A stretch of DNA of 64,000 bases, taken from assembly GCA_029593465.1 (NCBI GenBank), contig JAKTNK010000010.1, positions 1 through 64,000 on the forward strand. Reading direction: 5' to 3'. The translations under genes were made by a program, and so were the position numbers. A model generated the notes under the pieces. It saw only the letters and a list, made by a program, of their open reading frames with translations. It was not told the origin of the DNA and ran no database searches. This document shows positions 8,646 to 17,103 of the stretch, piece by piece. The stretch's first letter is position 1. Every line of letters starts with the position of its first letter. Source of the DNA: Streptococcus suis. GTDB lineage: Bacteria; Bacillota; Bacilli; Lactobacillales; Streptococcaceae.

Positions 8646-9047
8646 ATGCTAGATAAATTACACGAAATCAGAGTATTTGAAAATTATGATTTGCTTCTGG
8701 AAGAAGAGGGGCATATTCTTGTTGCCACTGAAATTGTTGAAAAGTCTCTTAATTATTATGGTAATGCCCATGGTGGCTATCTCTTTACGCTTTGTGATCA
8801 GGTGGCTGGTCTGACCTGCCTCTCTTTGGGGAGTGAGGCAGTGACCATGCAGTCCAATATTCACTACATGAAGGGAGGACGGTTAGGAGACACTCTTCGG
8901 GTAGAAGGAACTTGTCTTCACAATGGTCGCCAGACGAAAATCATTGAAGTTAGTATTATGAATCAATTAGAGCAAGCTATTGCCCAAGCCTCTTTTACCA
9001 TGTTTGTGACTGGTCAAGCTGTCTCTAAGACATTGTCGGAGGATTAA
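8646..9047 (+). CDS. PaaI-type hotdog-fold acyl-CoA thioesterase
   Basis: The protein has 133 residues from ATG 8646, with AAAGGAAG just upstream; the frame extending back to 8535 runs through the terminator and is not used. It has the hotdog motif NAHGGYLFTLCDQVAG (about residues 38-53), with the Asn/His and Asp expected for PaaI-family thioesterases, then SNIHYMKGGRLGDTLRVEG. Such enzymes hydrolyse acyl- or aryl-CoA thioesters. The actual substrate is unknown. The next gene, an SDR oxidoreductase, is broken. Confidence 0.88.
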   Translation: MLDKLHEIRVFENYDLLLEEEGHILVATEIVEKSLNYYGNAHGGYLFTLCDQVAGLTCLSLGSEAVTMQSNIHYMKGGRLGDTLRVEGTCLHNGRQTKIIEVSIMNQLEQAIAQASFTMFVTGQAVSKTLSED

Positions 9048-9060
9048 GGAGGGAACTGAG

Positions 9061-9763
9061 ATGTCATTTCACAATAAAGTGGTCGTTATAACCGGTGGTG
9101 CTCAGGGCATAGGGAAAGCGGCAGGAGAGACTTTTAAATAAGCGGGAGCCAATGTGGCAATCATTGATATTGCTCCTGGTAATCATTTTGTTGGCGATAA
9201 AGAGACACTTGAGCGGTTCGCTGGTGGTCTGATTGAAGAGTATAGTCGTATTGATGTGCTGGTGAACAATGCCTTACCGCCTATGCTTGGTTTAGAACAA
9301 GCTAGTTTTGAGGACTTTCAAAAGGCGCTGACGATTGGTGTCACAGCTCCCTTTTATCTCAGTAAGCTATTTGCACCCTACTTTACGAAAGATGCCGGCA
9401 TCATCAATTTATCTTCCACGCGATTTGCTCAAAGTCAACCGCAGACGGAGTCTTACGCTGCAGCTAAAGGTGGCATTACGTCTTTGACCCATGCCCTAGC
9501 CATGTCTTTGGCCCGCAAGGGTCGTGTAAATGCTATCGCTCCTGGTTGGATTGATACCCACGAGGATAGCCAAGAAGAGGCAGATAGGCTTCAACACCCT
9601 GTTAAACGTGTGGGAGTTCCAGAAGATATTGCCAACATCAGTCTCTTTTTAGCCTTCTGATAAGGCTAGCTTTATCACTGGTCAAACCATTACCGTTGAT
9701 GGTGGGATGAGCAAGCAGATGATTTATCATGATGATGGCTGGCAATTTACGGCTGAAACTTAA
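9061..9763 (+). pseudogene. SDR-family dehydrogenase, broken by a stop codon and a frameshift
   Basis: The reading frame starts at ATG 9061 with MSFHNKVVVITGGAQGIGKA, the Rossmann TGxxxGxG motif of short-chain dehydrogenases. TAA at 9139-9141 interrupts it after ETFK, and the same frame continues AGANVAIIDIAPGNH. Further on are the NNA motif (VLVNNALP) and the active-site YxxxK (SYAAAKGG). Near 9653-9657 an extra T shifts the frame; correcting it gives LASDKASFITGQTITVDGGM and a natural end at 9763. With both lesions repaired the length is normal for the family (about 233 residues), similar to 2,3-dihydroxybenzoate dehydrogenase-like proteins. Ribosome site GGAGGG precedes the start. I judge it non-functional. 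Confidence 0.85.
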
Positions 9764-9771
9764 TATGAAGC

Positions 9772-9803
9772 TAACGCTTAGGCTTGTCTAAGCGTTATTT
9801 TGT
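9772..9803 (+). terminator. Terminator after the broken SDR gene
   Basis: A perfect 10-bp stem, TAACGCTTAG/CTAAGCGTTA, has a 6-nt loop and is followed by TTTTG. Confidence 0.75.
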
Positions 9804-9853
9804 TGGTGATTCTTGGCTCTTTAGTAAAGGAAAGTTTTGATGTCACCTTATTC

Positions 9854-9882
9854 TTGACAATAGTTCTTAGGAGAACTATAAT
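9854..9882 (+). promoter_or_regulatory. Consensus promoter of the marR-ABC exporter operon
   Basis: TTGACA (9854-9859) and TATAAT (9877-9882) are separated by exactly 17 bp, a perfect sigma-A consensus. Such a strong promoter would need tight repression, which the palindrome in its spacer could supply. Confidence 0.88.
9860..9879. promoter_or_regulatory. Probable operator for the MarR-type repressor
   Basis: ATAGTTCTTAGGAGAACTAT is an inverted repeat with perfect 8-bp arms and a 4-bp centre. It fills the spacer between -35 and -10 of the operon promoter. Bound MarR dimers would block RNA polymerase. Its position directly upstream of a marR gene makes autoregulation likely, though this is inferred. 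Confidence 0.75.
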
Positions 9883-9918
9883 GGATTATTAGGATTTTAA
9901 GAGATGAAAGGACAGGTT

Positions 9919-10362
9919 ATGGAGAATCCATTGCAGGCTTTTAAAGCGCTTGTGACTGATTTGGAGCATGCTGCTGGTAATATTGCCCAAAAGTATGAAC
10001 TTGAAAACTTGACAGGTCCTCAAGGAAAAGTGCTCTATTATTTGTATAAGCATCAGGAAGACGCTATTTTTATCAAGGACATAGAGCAGAAGTTGCACAT
10101 TTCCAAGTCGGTGGCCAGCAATCTGGTCAAGCGGATGGCAAAAAATGGCTATATCCATTTGGAGACGTCAGAGAATGATAAGCGCTATAAACGATTGCGC
10201 CTGACAGATGAGGGCATTTCAAAAATTGAGCCCTTAGAGCGTTTCCACCAGGAGTTATTTAGTCAACTGTTTGTGGGCATCACTCCAGAAGACGGCCAGG
10301 TTGTGGAGAAGGTACTTCATCAATTGACTCAAAATCTGAAAAATTATAAGGAGAACAAGTAA
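9919..10362 (+). CDS. MarR-family transcriptional repressor
   Basis: The protein has 147 residues from ATG 9919, with AAAGGA 6 nt upstream; an in-frame ATG at 9904 has a weaker site. It contains a winged helix-turn-helix: IKDIEQKLHISKSVASNLVKR is the recognition region and KRYKRLRLTDEG the wing. MarR proteins bind short palindromes as dimers and release them when a ligand binds. The stop overlaps the start of the first ABC gene by one base, so regulator and exporter are one operon. The predicted role is to control the exporter in response to a drug or toxic metabolite. Confidence 0.88.
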   Translation: MENPLQAFKALVTDLEHAAGNIAQKYELENLTGPQGKVLYYLYKHQEDAIFIKDIEQKLHISKSVASNLVKRMAKNGYIHLETSENDKRYKRLRLTDEGISKIEPLERFHQELFSQLFVGITPEDGQVVEKVLHQLTQNLKNYKENK

Positions 10363-12164
10363 TGGTTAATCTGTTAAAGCGATTAAATGCTAAAGAGTGG
10401 TCGATGATTGCCTTAAGCACCGTTTTTATTTGCTTAGCGGTATGGATGGATATCGAGACCCCTTCCTACATGTCCAATATCACAAGGTTGCTTCAAGAAA
10501 AGGGAACAACAACTGCTGATATTATGGAACCTGGATGGAAGATGTTAGCCCTGTCTCTAGGCAGTTTTGTGATGGCAATTTGTGTCGGTTTTTTAGCGGC
10601 GCGTACGGCGGCTAGCTTTACCACCCGTCTACGCTCTGATATTTTTAATCAAGTGATGGACTACTCAGATGCGGAAATTAAGCAGTTTTCGGTTCCTAGT
10701 CTTTTGACGCGTACCACCAACGATTTGACTCAGTTACAAATCATGATAACTATGGGAATGCAGGTGGTGACACGAGGGCCAATAATGGCTGCTTGGGCCC
10801 TGACTAAAATCTGGGGAAAAAGCAGTGCTTGGACGTGGTCTGTCATGGCCGCAGTGGGTATTGTGATGCTACTGCTTGCAGTATTATTGGTATTTGCTTT
10901 TCCGCGATTGCAAAAGGTTCAAGCCTACACGGATGGTTTGAATAGTACAACACGTGAAACCTTATCAGGAATTCGTGTGGTACGGGCTTACAATGCGGAA
11001 GCCTATCAAGATGCGAAGTTTTTCAAGCAAAATGATGCCTTGACGCGTCTGAATCTTTTTGTGAGTCGCCTGTTTGCCTTGATGAATCCAGTGATGACAG
11101 TTGTTTCTAGCGGGTTGACTTTGGCTATTTACTGGATTGGTGCCCAGATGATTGATGACATCAGTATCACAATGACCTCTCAAGCGGCAGCCAAGGCAAG
11201 CGTTCAAGAGCGGATTTCGGTCTTTAGTGATATGGTCGTGTTCTCCTCTTATGCGATGCAGGTTGTTTTGGGCTTTATGATGATGGCAGCTATCTTTATT
11301 ATTTTGCCTCGTGCTCTGGTGTCGGCTGGTCGTATCAATGAGGTCTTGGCACTTAGTCCAAGTGTTCTTTTCAAACGCCAATCCCAACAAGGTAATGGCT
11401 CAAAAGGTCGTGTTGAATACCGTCATGTTTCCTTCAAATACGCTGAAGATTCTGAAGCTGTTGTTGAAGACGTGTCATTTACCGCTTCAGCAGGTGAAAC
11501 AGTTGCTTTTATCGGTTCAACAGGTTCGGGTAAATCCAGTTTGGTCAATCTGTTGCCGCGTTTTTATGACGTGAGTTCGGGAGCTATCTTACTTGACGGG
11601 GTTGATATTAGAGAATATAGTCATGATGACCTCAATAATAAAGTGGGTTACATTCCGCAAAAAGCAGTGCTGTTTAGTGGAACCATTCGCTCAAATATCG
11701 CTTTGGGCGAGAGTAGCCAAAGCCCTCTAAACGATGAGCAAATTTGGGAAGCTCTTGATTTGGCACAGGCAAAAGCCTTTGTTGAGCAAAAAGAGGATGG
11801 ACTGGACACTGAAGTGGCTCAAGGTGGGACTAATTTTTCAGGAGGACAAAGGCAACGCTTGGGAATTGCGCGTGCCTTGGCACGCAAGCCTGAGGTGCTC
11901 ATTTTTGATGACTCTTTTTCAGCCTTGGATTACAAGACAGACCGTATCTTACGTCATGCCTTGAGTCAGAAGACGCGTCAAATGATAAAATTGATTGTTG
12001 CCCAACGTATCTCAACCATTATGGATGCCGATCAGATTTTGGTTTTAGACCAAGGAAAAGTAGTGGGGCAAGGTACCCACAAGGAATTATTAGCAAGCAA
12101 TTCAGTTTACCAAGAAATTGCTTATTCACAGCTTTCTAAGGAGGAATTGGAAAATGGAAACTAA
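10362..12164 (+). CDS. Heterodimeric ABC exporter subunit with degenerate ATP site
   Basis: The 600-residue half-transporter has an N-terminal six-helix ABC exporter domain (about residues 1-330) and a C-terminal nucleotide-binding domain. Walker A is GSTGSGKSS and the signature is FSGGQRQR. Walker B is VLIFDDSFSALD, where Asp replaces the catalytic Glu. The partner encoded next has the normal Glu but a changed signature. This asymmetry is typical of heterodimeric multidrug exporters such as LmrCD, BmrCD and TM287/288. It is co-transcribed with the MarR regulator and overlaps the partner gene. The substrate is not known; drug or peptide export is the family expectation. Confidence 0.88.
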   Translation: MVNLLKRLNAKEWSMIALSTVFICLAVWMDIETPSYMSNITRLLQEKGTTTADIMEPGWKMLALSLGSFVMAICVGFLAARTAASFTTRLRSDIFNQVMDYSDAEIKQFSVPSLLTRTTNDLTQLQIMITMGMQVVTRGPIMAAWALTKIWGKSSAWTWSVMAAVGIVMLLLAVLLVFAFPRLQKVQAYTDGLNSTTRETLSGIRVVRAYNAEAYQDAKFFKQNDALTRLNLFVSRLFALMNPVMTVVSSGLTLAIYWIGAQMIDDISITMTSQAAAKASVQERISVFSDMVVFSSYAMQVVLGFMMMAAIFIILPRALVSAGRINEVLALSPSVLFKRQSQQGNGSKGRVEYRHVSFKYAEDSEAVVEDVSFTASAGETVAFIGSTGSGKSSLVNLLPRFYDVSSGAILLDGVDIREYSHDDLNNKVGYIPQKAVLFSGTIRSNIALGESSQSPLNDEQIWEALDLAQAKAFVEQKEDGLDTEVAQGGTNFSGGQRQRLGIARALARKPEVLIFDDSFSALDYKTDRILRHALSQKTRQMIKLIVAQRISTIMDADQILVLDQGKVVGQGTHKELLASNSVYQEIAYSQLSKEELENGN

Positions 12165-13902
12165 GAAAAAATCATTGATTAGCCAGTCTCTTCCCTTTTT
12201 GAAAGGTTATCGCTTCATCTTTGTATTGGCCCTCATCTTCACCGTCTTTTCCAGTGTGGTGACCGTATTTGGTCCAGACAAACTCAAAGAAATGACAGAT
12301 GTGATTACCCAAGGTCTGCTTACCAAGATTGATATGGGTAAAATCCGAGAGATTGGCTTTCATCTGGCCCTCCTTTATGGTGCAGGTGCTATCTTAGGCT
12401 ACTCAGCAAGTTTTATTATCGCTACCATGATTCAGCAGTTTTCAAAGCGAATGCGTGCAGCGATAGCTGAGAAAATCAATCGGGTGCCCCTCGCCTATTT
12501 TGATAGCCATTCCCAAGGTGATACGCTGTCTCGTGTGACCAACGATGTTGATAATATGACTCAGGCTCTCAATCAAAGTTTGACCACTTTGGTCTCATCC
12601 AGTGTTCTTTTGATAGGAGCTATCATCATGATGATTAAAACCAATGGCGTTATGGCGGCTACGGCTATCGGCTCTGTCTTAGTTGGTTTTATCCTCAGTA
12701 TGGCAATTATGGTGAAAAGCCAACCCTTTTTTAAACGCCAACAAGATAACCTGGCTGCTATCAACGGCTATGTAGAAGAGACCTACTCGGGTCATAATAT
12801 TGTCATTTCCTATAACGCTCGCTATCAAGCCAAGGCTGACTTTGAAAATCTCAATCAGAAGCTCTATCGTAGCATGTGGCAATCGCAATTCTTTTCTGGT
12901 ATTATGATGCCAATGATGCAGTTCATCGGTAACTTTGGCTATGTTATGGTCTGTTTAGTGGGGGCTAAGCTGGTTCTTGATGGTGATATTACTATGGGGA
13001 CCGTTGTTGCTTTTATGACCTATGTCCGTATTTTTTCACAACCCCTATCCCAAATTGCTCAGGCAGGTACACAAATGCAAACCGTATCAGCGACCATGGG
13101 ACGTGTTTTTGAGTTTCTAAATGCTCCTGAGATGGCAGATGAATCAGACAAAATCAAACAGCTGCCAAGGATTAAAGGACAAGTTGATTTTGAGCATGTA
13201 ACCTTTGGCTACACTAAGGATAAAACTATTATTAAAGATTTTTCTGCCCAAGCTAAGCCTGGTCAAAAAATTGCGATAGTCGGTCCAACTGGTGCTGGAA
13301 AAACCACCATTGTCAACCTCCTTATGCGCTTTTACGAGATTAACAGTGGTAGCATCAGTATCGACCAAGTTAATACCCAGGACATGACACGCGAAGAAGT
13401 CCACGATGCTTTTTCGATGGTGCTTCAAGACACCTGGTTATTTGAGGGAACGATTAAAGAAAATCTCATTTATAACCAAGAACAGATTACGGATGAACAA
13501 GTGATTGCAGCAGCTAAGGCTGTTGGTGTGCATCATTTTATCATGACCTTGCCTAAGAGATATGATAGTGTGTTGGATGATACCTTAACTCTGTCTGTTG
13601 GACAAAAACAGCTCTTAACCATTGCTAGAGCCTTGTTAAAAGACGCCCCTCTCTTAATCCTTGATGAAGCAACTTCATCAGTTGATACACGTACAGAAGA
13701 GTTGATTCAACATGCTATGGATAAACTGATGGAAGGTCGTACTTCCTTTGTGATTGCCCACCGCCTCTCCACCATCCGAAATGCAGATTTAATCTTGGTC
13801 ATGAAGGATGGTAATATCATTGAGCAAGGTAATCACCAAGAGCTAATGGCAGCTGATGGCTTCTACGCAGATTTGTATAATGCCCAATTTGAGGTTGCTT
13901 AA
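12154..13902 (+). CDS. Heterodimeric ABC exporter subunit with canonical catalytic Glu
   Basis: The protein has 582 residues from ATG 12154, which lies inside the end of the previous gene (11-bp overlap) with AAGGAGG upstream. The transmembrane domain covers about residues 1-320. Its nucleotide-binding domain has Walker A GPTGAGKTT, Walker B LLILDEATSSVD and a non-standard signature LSVGQKQ instead of LSGGQ. The intact Walker B Glu completes one active ATP site with the SGGQ of the partner, whereas the SVGQ faces the degenerate site. It forms the second half of the MarR-controlled exporter. No terminator hairpin is evident after it. Confidence 0.88.
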   Translation: METKKKSLISQSLPFLKGYRFIFVLALIFTVFSSVVTVFGPDKLKEMTDVITQGLLTKIDMGKIREIGFHLALLYGAGAILGYSASFIIATMIQQFSKRMRAAIAEKINRVPLAYFDSHSQGDTLSRVTNDVDNMTQALNQSLTTLVSSSVLLIGAIIMMIKTNGVMAATAIGSVLVGFILSMAIMVKSQPFFKRQQDNLAAINGYVEETYSGHNIVISYNARYQAKADFENLNQKLYRSMWQSQFFSGIMMPMMQFIGNFGYVMVCLVGAKLVLDGDITMGTVVAFMTYVRIFSQPLSQIAQAGTQMQTVSATMGRVFEFLNAPEMADESDKIKQLPRIKGQVDFEHVTFGYTKDKTIIKDFSAQAKPGQKIAIVGPTGAGKTTIVNLLMRFYEINSGSISIDQVNTQDMTREEVHDAFSMVLQDTWLFEGTIKENLIYNQEQITDEQVIAAAKAVGVHHFIMTLPKRYDSVLDDTLTLSVGQKQLLTIARALLKDAPLLILDEATSSVDTRTEELIQHAMDKLMEGRTSFVIAHRLSTIRNADLILVMKDGNIIEQGNHQELMAADGFYADLYNAQFEVA

Positions 13903-14060
13903 AGCAGCATTTCGATAAATGAACTTGGTCAACCTTAGATGGTCACAGATGACTATCAACCAGCCGAAATATCAGCCCACGGATTCTCTAGCATGGCAGA
14001 ACTATTGCAGCTTCTAGGCTTTAAAAAGTGGCTAATTGAGGATAAAAAAGGAGAAAGAGG
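13903..14060 (+). other. Possible gene remnant between exporter and UDG-like gene
   Basis: A frame from ATG 13938 reads MVTDDYQPAEISAHGFSSMA and continues LLQLLGFKKWLIEDKK into the start of the next gene. It reads like the C-terminal end of a folded protein but has no ribosome site. I take it as a leftover fragment and do not recognise the family. Confidence 0.35.
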
Positions 14061-14636
14061 ATGCAAGATTATCGCCAACTAATCCGAAATGATGACAGCA
14101 ATCGATCTTATACCAAAGCAGGTATCGACCCCTTGTTTCAAGTTGATGAAAGGGCAAAACTCTTAATCATTGGGCAAGCACCAGGTCTTAAGGCCCAAGA
14201 GCGTCAGCAATTGTTCCAAGACCCCAGTGGTGATCGCCTAAGACAATGGTTAAAGGTCGATGAGTGCTTTTTCTATCAATCTGGTCAAATTGCCATCTTA
14301 CCGATGGATTTCTATTTTCCTGGTCCAGGAAAATCCGGGGACTTGCCTCCTCGTCAGAATCAGGCCTCTAAATGGCATGCTCAGATGATTGCCCAAATGC
14401 CAGATATTGCACTGACCCTCTTAATCGGAAAAGCAGCACAGGATTATTATTTAGCGGATCACAAGACCTTGACGCAACGGGTTCAGGATTACCAGGATTA
14501 TCTGCCAACCTATTTTCCGCTCCCTCATCCGTCGCCTAGAAATAATATTTGGTTGAGCAAGCACCCTTGGTTTGCTGAAAAAGTCTTGCCAGCCTTGCAG
14601 CAACGCCTTGCAAAAATTTTTGAGAAATCGTCATAA
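14061..14636 (+). CDS. Uracil-DNA glycosylase family protein
   Basis: The protein has 191 residues; ATG 14061 has AAAGGAGAAAGAGG upstream. LLIIGQAPGLKAQ (about residues 30-42) matches motif 1 of the uracil-DNA glycosylase superfamily (GQAPG, the water-activating loop), and FPLPHPSPRNNIW (about residues 151-163) matches motif 2 (HPS). It lacks the Cys pattern of iron-sulfur family 4 enzymes. The family removes uracil or related damaged bases from DNA. The exact substrate of this short branch is not certain. It stands alone before rpsU. Confidence 0.85.
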   Translation: MQDYRQLIRNDDSNRSYTKAGIDPLFQVDERAKLLIIGQAPGLKAQERQQLFQDPSGDRLRQWLKVDECFFYQSGQIAILPMDFYFPGPGKSGDLPPRQNQASKWHAQMIAQMPDIALTLLIGKAAQDYYLADHKTLTQRVQDYQDYLPTYFPLPHPSPRNNIWLSKHPWFAEKVLPALQQRLAKIFEKSS

Positions 14637-14641
14637 ATATC

Positions 14642-14670
14642 TTGCCAATATAGACTCTTTACAGTATAAT
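14642..14670 (+). promoter_or_regulatory. Promoter of rpsU
   Basis: TTGCCA (14642-14647) and TATAAT (14665-14670) are 17 bp apart, 46 nt upstream of rpsU. Confidence 0.8.
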
Positions 14671-14716
14671 GGTTAGGACCGTTTAAATGGTATCTTATCT
14701 TGAGGAGGTGAAATCA

Positions 14717-14893
14717 ATGTCAAAAACAGTCGTACGTAAAAATGAATCACTCGATGATGCGCTTCGTCGTTTCAAACGTTCTGTGACTAAAGCTGGTACT
14801 CTTCAAGAGGCACGTAAACGTGAACACTATGAAAAACCATCTGTTAAACGTAAACGTAAATCAGAAGCAGCTCGCAAACGTAAAAAATTCTAA
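14717..14893 (+). CDS. rpsU: 30S ribosomal protein S21
   Basis: The 58-residue protein is the normal size for S21 and very basic. It starts [20 protein letters not shown] and ends EAARKRKKF. The ATG at 14717 is preceded by GAGGAGG; a longer frame to 14687 is not needed. S21 binds the 30S platform near the anti-Shine-Dalgarno sequence. It has its own promoter and terminator, so it is monocistronic. Confidence 0.97.
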   Translation: MSKTVVRKNESLDDALRRFKRSVTKAGTLQEARKREHYEKPSVKRKRKSEAARKRKKF

Positions 14894-14908
14894 TCATTAG
14901 TAGGATTT

Positions 14909-14936
14909 ACCACCCCATTTTGGGGTGGTTTTTTAA
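14909..14936 (+). terminator. Terminator of rpsU
   Basis: A perfect 9-bp GC-rich stem, ACCACCCCA/TGGGGTGGT, has a 3-nt loop and is followed by six T residues. Confidence 0.92.
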
Positions 14937-14978
14937 TTTTTAAACAGTAAGAAGGGCAGCCAACTGGTTGGATGTTGT

Positions 14979-14996
14979 TTGAAAGCGCTGTTTTCA
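14979..14996. promoter_or_regulatory. Possible cre-like site upstream of capA-like gene
   Basis: TTGAAAGCGCTGTTTTCA matches the catabolite-response consensus WTGNAANCGNWNNCW except for one position. It lies 18 bp upstream of the -10 element of the next gene. It is weaker than the site at 54334. Confidence 0.3.
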
Positions 14997-15010
14997 TCTA
15001 CCTCTGATTG

Positions 15011-15019
15011 TGCTATACT
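15011..15019 (+). promoter_or_regulatory. Extended -10 promoter of the capA-like gene
   Basis: TGC followed by TATACT (15014-15019) lies 20 nt before the start codon. Confidence 0.55.
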
Positions 15020-15038
15020 GGTCTTAGGAGGTGTTTTT

Positions 15039-16217
15039 ATGAAATCACTAGGTTTGGTCAAGAGAGCTTGTTTCATTGTTTTAGCAGCGGCTATTGGACT
15101 GGGAGGACTCTATGATGTTTATCATTTGTCGGCTGTTTCTAAGACCAAGAAACCATCGTCAGAGGTAAAGACCGCACGTGTTCTTGCTAATGGTGATATC
15201 CTCCTTCACAATGTCTTGTATGCGAGTGCCCTACAGCCAGACGGTAGCTATAATTTTGACCCTTATTTTACTTATGTCAAAGAGCGTATCTCCAGTGCTG
15301 ACCTAGCGCTTGGTGATTTTGAAGGCACGATTTCCCCCAATTACCCCTTGTCTGGCTATCCTCTTTTCAATGCTCCTGAGAGCATTGCTGAAACGTTGAA
15401 GAAGACAGGCTATGATGTCATGGATTTGGCTCACAATCATATTTTGGACTCAGGCTTATCAGGCGCGCTCAATACCAAGAAAATCTTTAATCAACTTGGG
15501 ATTGATACCCTTGGGGTTTATGATACCGACCGTTCTAAGGAAAGCCTTTTGATAAAAAAAGTGAATGGTATTAAAATTGCTATCTTGGCTTATTCTTATG
15601 GCTTTAATGGTATGGATGCTAATCTCACATCAGAAGACTATAGTCGACACCTATCGGACTTGAATCTATCCAAAATAAAGGCGGAACTAAAAGCAGCGGA
15701 AAAGAAGGCTGATGTGACCATTGTCATGCCCCAAATGGGGACTGAGTATCGCCTGACGCCTACAAAAGAGCAAGAAAAGTTATATCGTCAAATGATTGAC
15801 TGGGGAGCAGATGTGGTGCTTGGTGGTCATCCTCACGTCGTTGAACCAGCTGAAATACTCACAAAAAACGGTGAAAAGAAATTGATTATCTACTCTATGG
15901 GGAATTTCATTTCCAACCAAAGACAGGAAATCATGGAAGATAAATGGCCTGAGCGTGGAGTCTTGATGGACCTTATGTTTGAAAAATCTGGTAAACGAAC
16001 CATCCTCAAAATGGCTAAAGCTCACCCGACTTTAGTTGAAGCAACACCTAAAGGCAGCTTTGCGCCAGAAGGTTATGAATTGTACGACTATCGTGTGATG
16101 GTCTTAGAGGATTTTATCAAAGGAGGTAAGTATCGTCAGGATATAAGCCCGTCCTTGCAAGAAAAAGTGGATATAGCCTATCAAGAAATGAAGGAGCATG
16201 TTGGTTTGCAGTGGTGA
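15039..16217 (+). CDS. CapA/PgsA-like membrane-anchored metallophosphatase-fold protein
   Basis: The protein has 392 residues from ATG 15039 with AGGAGGTG upstream. Residues 1-28 form a signal anchor (VKRACFIVLAAAIGLGGLYD), and the rest should face outside. The conserved CapA block is complete: VLANGDILLHN, LGDFEGTIS, DLAHNHILDSG, VVLGGHPHVVEPAEI and IIYSMGNFISNQ, supplying the Asp/Asn/His metal ligands of the calcineurin-like fold. CapA/PgsA proteins take part in poly-gamma-glutamate synthesis in bacilli. In streptococci, isolated copies without capBC exist and their role is unclear. No capB or capC gene is nearby, so I do not call it a polyglutamate protein. Confidence 0.88.
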   Translation: MKSLGLVKRACFIVLAAAIGLGGLYDVYHLSAVSKTKKPSSEVKTARVLANGDILLHNVLYASALQPDGSYNFDPYFTYVKERISSADLALGDFEGTISPNYPLSGYPLFNAPESIAETLKKTGYDVMDLAHNHILDSGLSGALNTKKIFNQLGIDTLGVYDTDRSKESLLIKKVNGIKIAILAYSYGFNGMDANLTSEDYSRHLSDLNLSKIKAELKAAEKKADVTIVMPQMGTEYRLTPTKEQEKLYRQMIDWGADVVLGGHPHVVEPAEILTKNGEKKLIIYSMGNFISNQRQEIMEDKWPERGVLMDLMFEKSGKRTILKMAKAHPTLVEATPKGSFAPEGYELYDYRVMVLEDFIKGGKYRQDISPSLQEKVDIAYQEMKEHVGLQW

Positions 16218-16271
16218 TGACTTGTATGACCAATTTTCTGATAAAAAATGCTGTAAAAGCCAATAAATTTC

Positions 16272-16300
16272 TTGCTTTTCTTAATCTCTTGTGATAGTAT
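16272..16300 (+). promoter_or_regulatory. Promoter of the rplU-prp-rpmA operon
   Basis: TTGCTT (16272-16277) and TAGTAT (16295-16300) are 17 bp apart, with TG at 16292-16293. The L21 leader follows directly. Confidence 0.6.
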
Positions 16301-16312
16301 ATGACTGTTGAC

Positions 16313-16404
16313 TAAGTGCACGTCCTGTGCAACCGCGCGAACATTGTTCAAGTAGGCGTTAGCCTCGCAATCTAGGCGAGTCTTCACAGAGGGAAACCTC
16401 GACT
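16313..16404 (+). promoter_or_regulatory. L21 ribosomal-protein leader RNA
   Basis: The structured 5' leader upstream of rplU has the usual elements of the Firmicutes L21 leader: GCAC-GTCCT-GTGC, a GAAC-ATT-GTTC hairpin, and the GCCTCGCAATCTAGGCGAG segment, ending shortly before the ribosome site. L21 leaders are thought to bind excess L21 and down-regulate the operon. Confidence 0.8.
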
Positions 16405-16427
16405 AATATTTTTATAGGAGGTGCATT

Positions 16428-16742
16428 ATGAGCACATATGCAATCATCAAAACTGGTGGTAAACAAGTTAAAGTTGAAGTAGGTCAAGCCATCTACGTTG
16501 AAAAACTCGACGTTGAAGCTGGAGCAGAAGTAACTTTTAACGAAGTTGTTCTTGTTGGTGGTGAAACAACTAAAGTTGGTACTCCACTTGTTGAAGGAGC
16601 TACTGTTGTTGGTACTGTCGAAAAACAAGGGAAACAAAGAAAAGTTGTTTCTTACAAGTACAAACCTAAAAAAGGTAGCCACCGTAAACAAGGTCATCGT
16701 CAACCTTATACTAAAGTTGTTATCAACGCTATCAACGCTTAA
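16428..16742 (+). CDS. rplU: 50S ribosomal protein L21
   Basis: The 104-residue protein starts [20 protein letters not shown] and carries the L21 signature near its end ([19 protein letters not shown]). Ribosome site AGGAGGTG is upstream. It is the first gene of the conserved rplU-prp-rpmA operon and sits behind the L21 leader. L21 binds 23S rRNA with L20 in early 50S assembly. Confidence 0.98.
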   Translation: MSTYAIIKTGGKQVKVEVGQAIYVEKLDVEAGAEVTFNEVVLVGGETTKVGTPLVEGATVVGTVEKQGKQRKVVSYKYKPKKGSHRKQGHRQPYTKVVINAINA

Positions 16743-16747
16743 TTCTA

Positions 16748-17083
16748 ATGATTCAATCAACCTTTATTCGTTCCAATCAGGGTCTTGTTAGCGTTGAGTT
16801 GACAGGACATGCTGGTAGTGGTGAATTTGGTTATGATATCGTGTGTGCAGCTGTTTCAGCTCTTTCGATGAACTTAGTTAATGCCTTAGAGGTTTTAACA
16901 AGCTGCATGCCAGAGGTAATCATCGATGAGATTGATGGTGGCTACATGAAGGTGGTTTTACCAACCGTAGCTGACTTAAGGAATGAGAAGGCTCAATTAT
17001 TATTTGAGGCCTTTCTCCTGAGTATGACAAATCTTGCTGAACATTCTTCTGAATTTGTTACAACAAGGGTTGTGCTCAATTAA
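16748..17083 (+). CDS. prp: Ribosomal-processing cysteine protease Prp
   Basis: The 111-residue protein lies 5 nt after rplU. It has the Prp catalytic pair: His in [20 protein letters not shown] (about residue 22) and Cys in the same stretch (about residue 34). Prp removes the N-terminal extension of L27 in Firmicutes, which is essential in Staphylococcus aureus. The L27 encoded next has the matching cleavage site, so enzyme and substrate lie side by side. Confidence 0.93.
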
Positions 17084-17103
17084 CTAAAGAGAGGACAAAC
17101 ATT

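Noticed and set aside
14979-15038. N-terminal extension of the CapA-like protein
   Set aside because: It would run through the promoter and ribosome site; the ATG at 15039 follows AGGAGGTG and gives a proper signal anchor.
16359-16760. Long minus-strand frame over rplU
   Set aside because: It lies entirely opposite rplU and its leader, has no ribosome site and no protein-like features.
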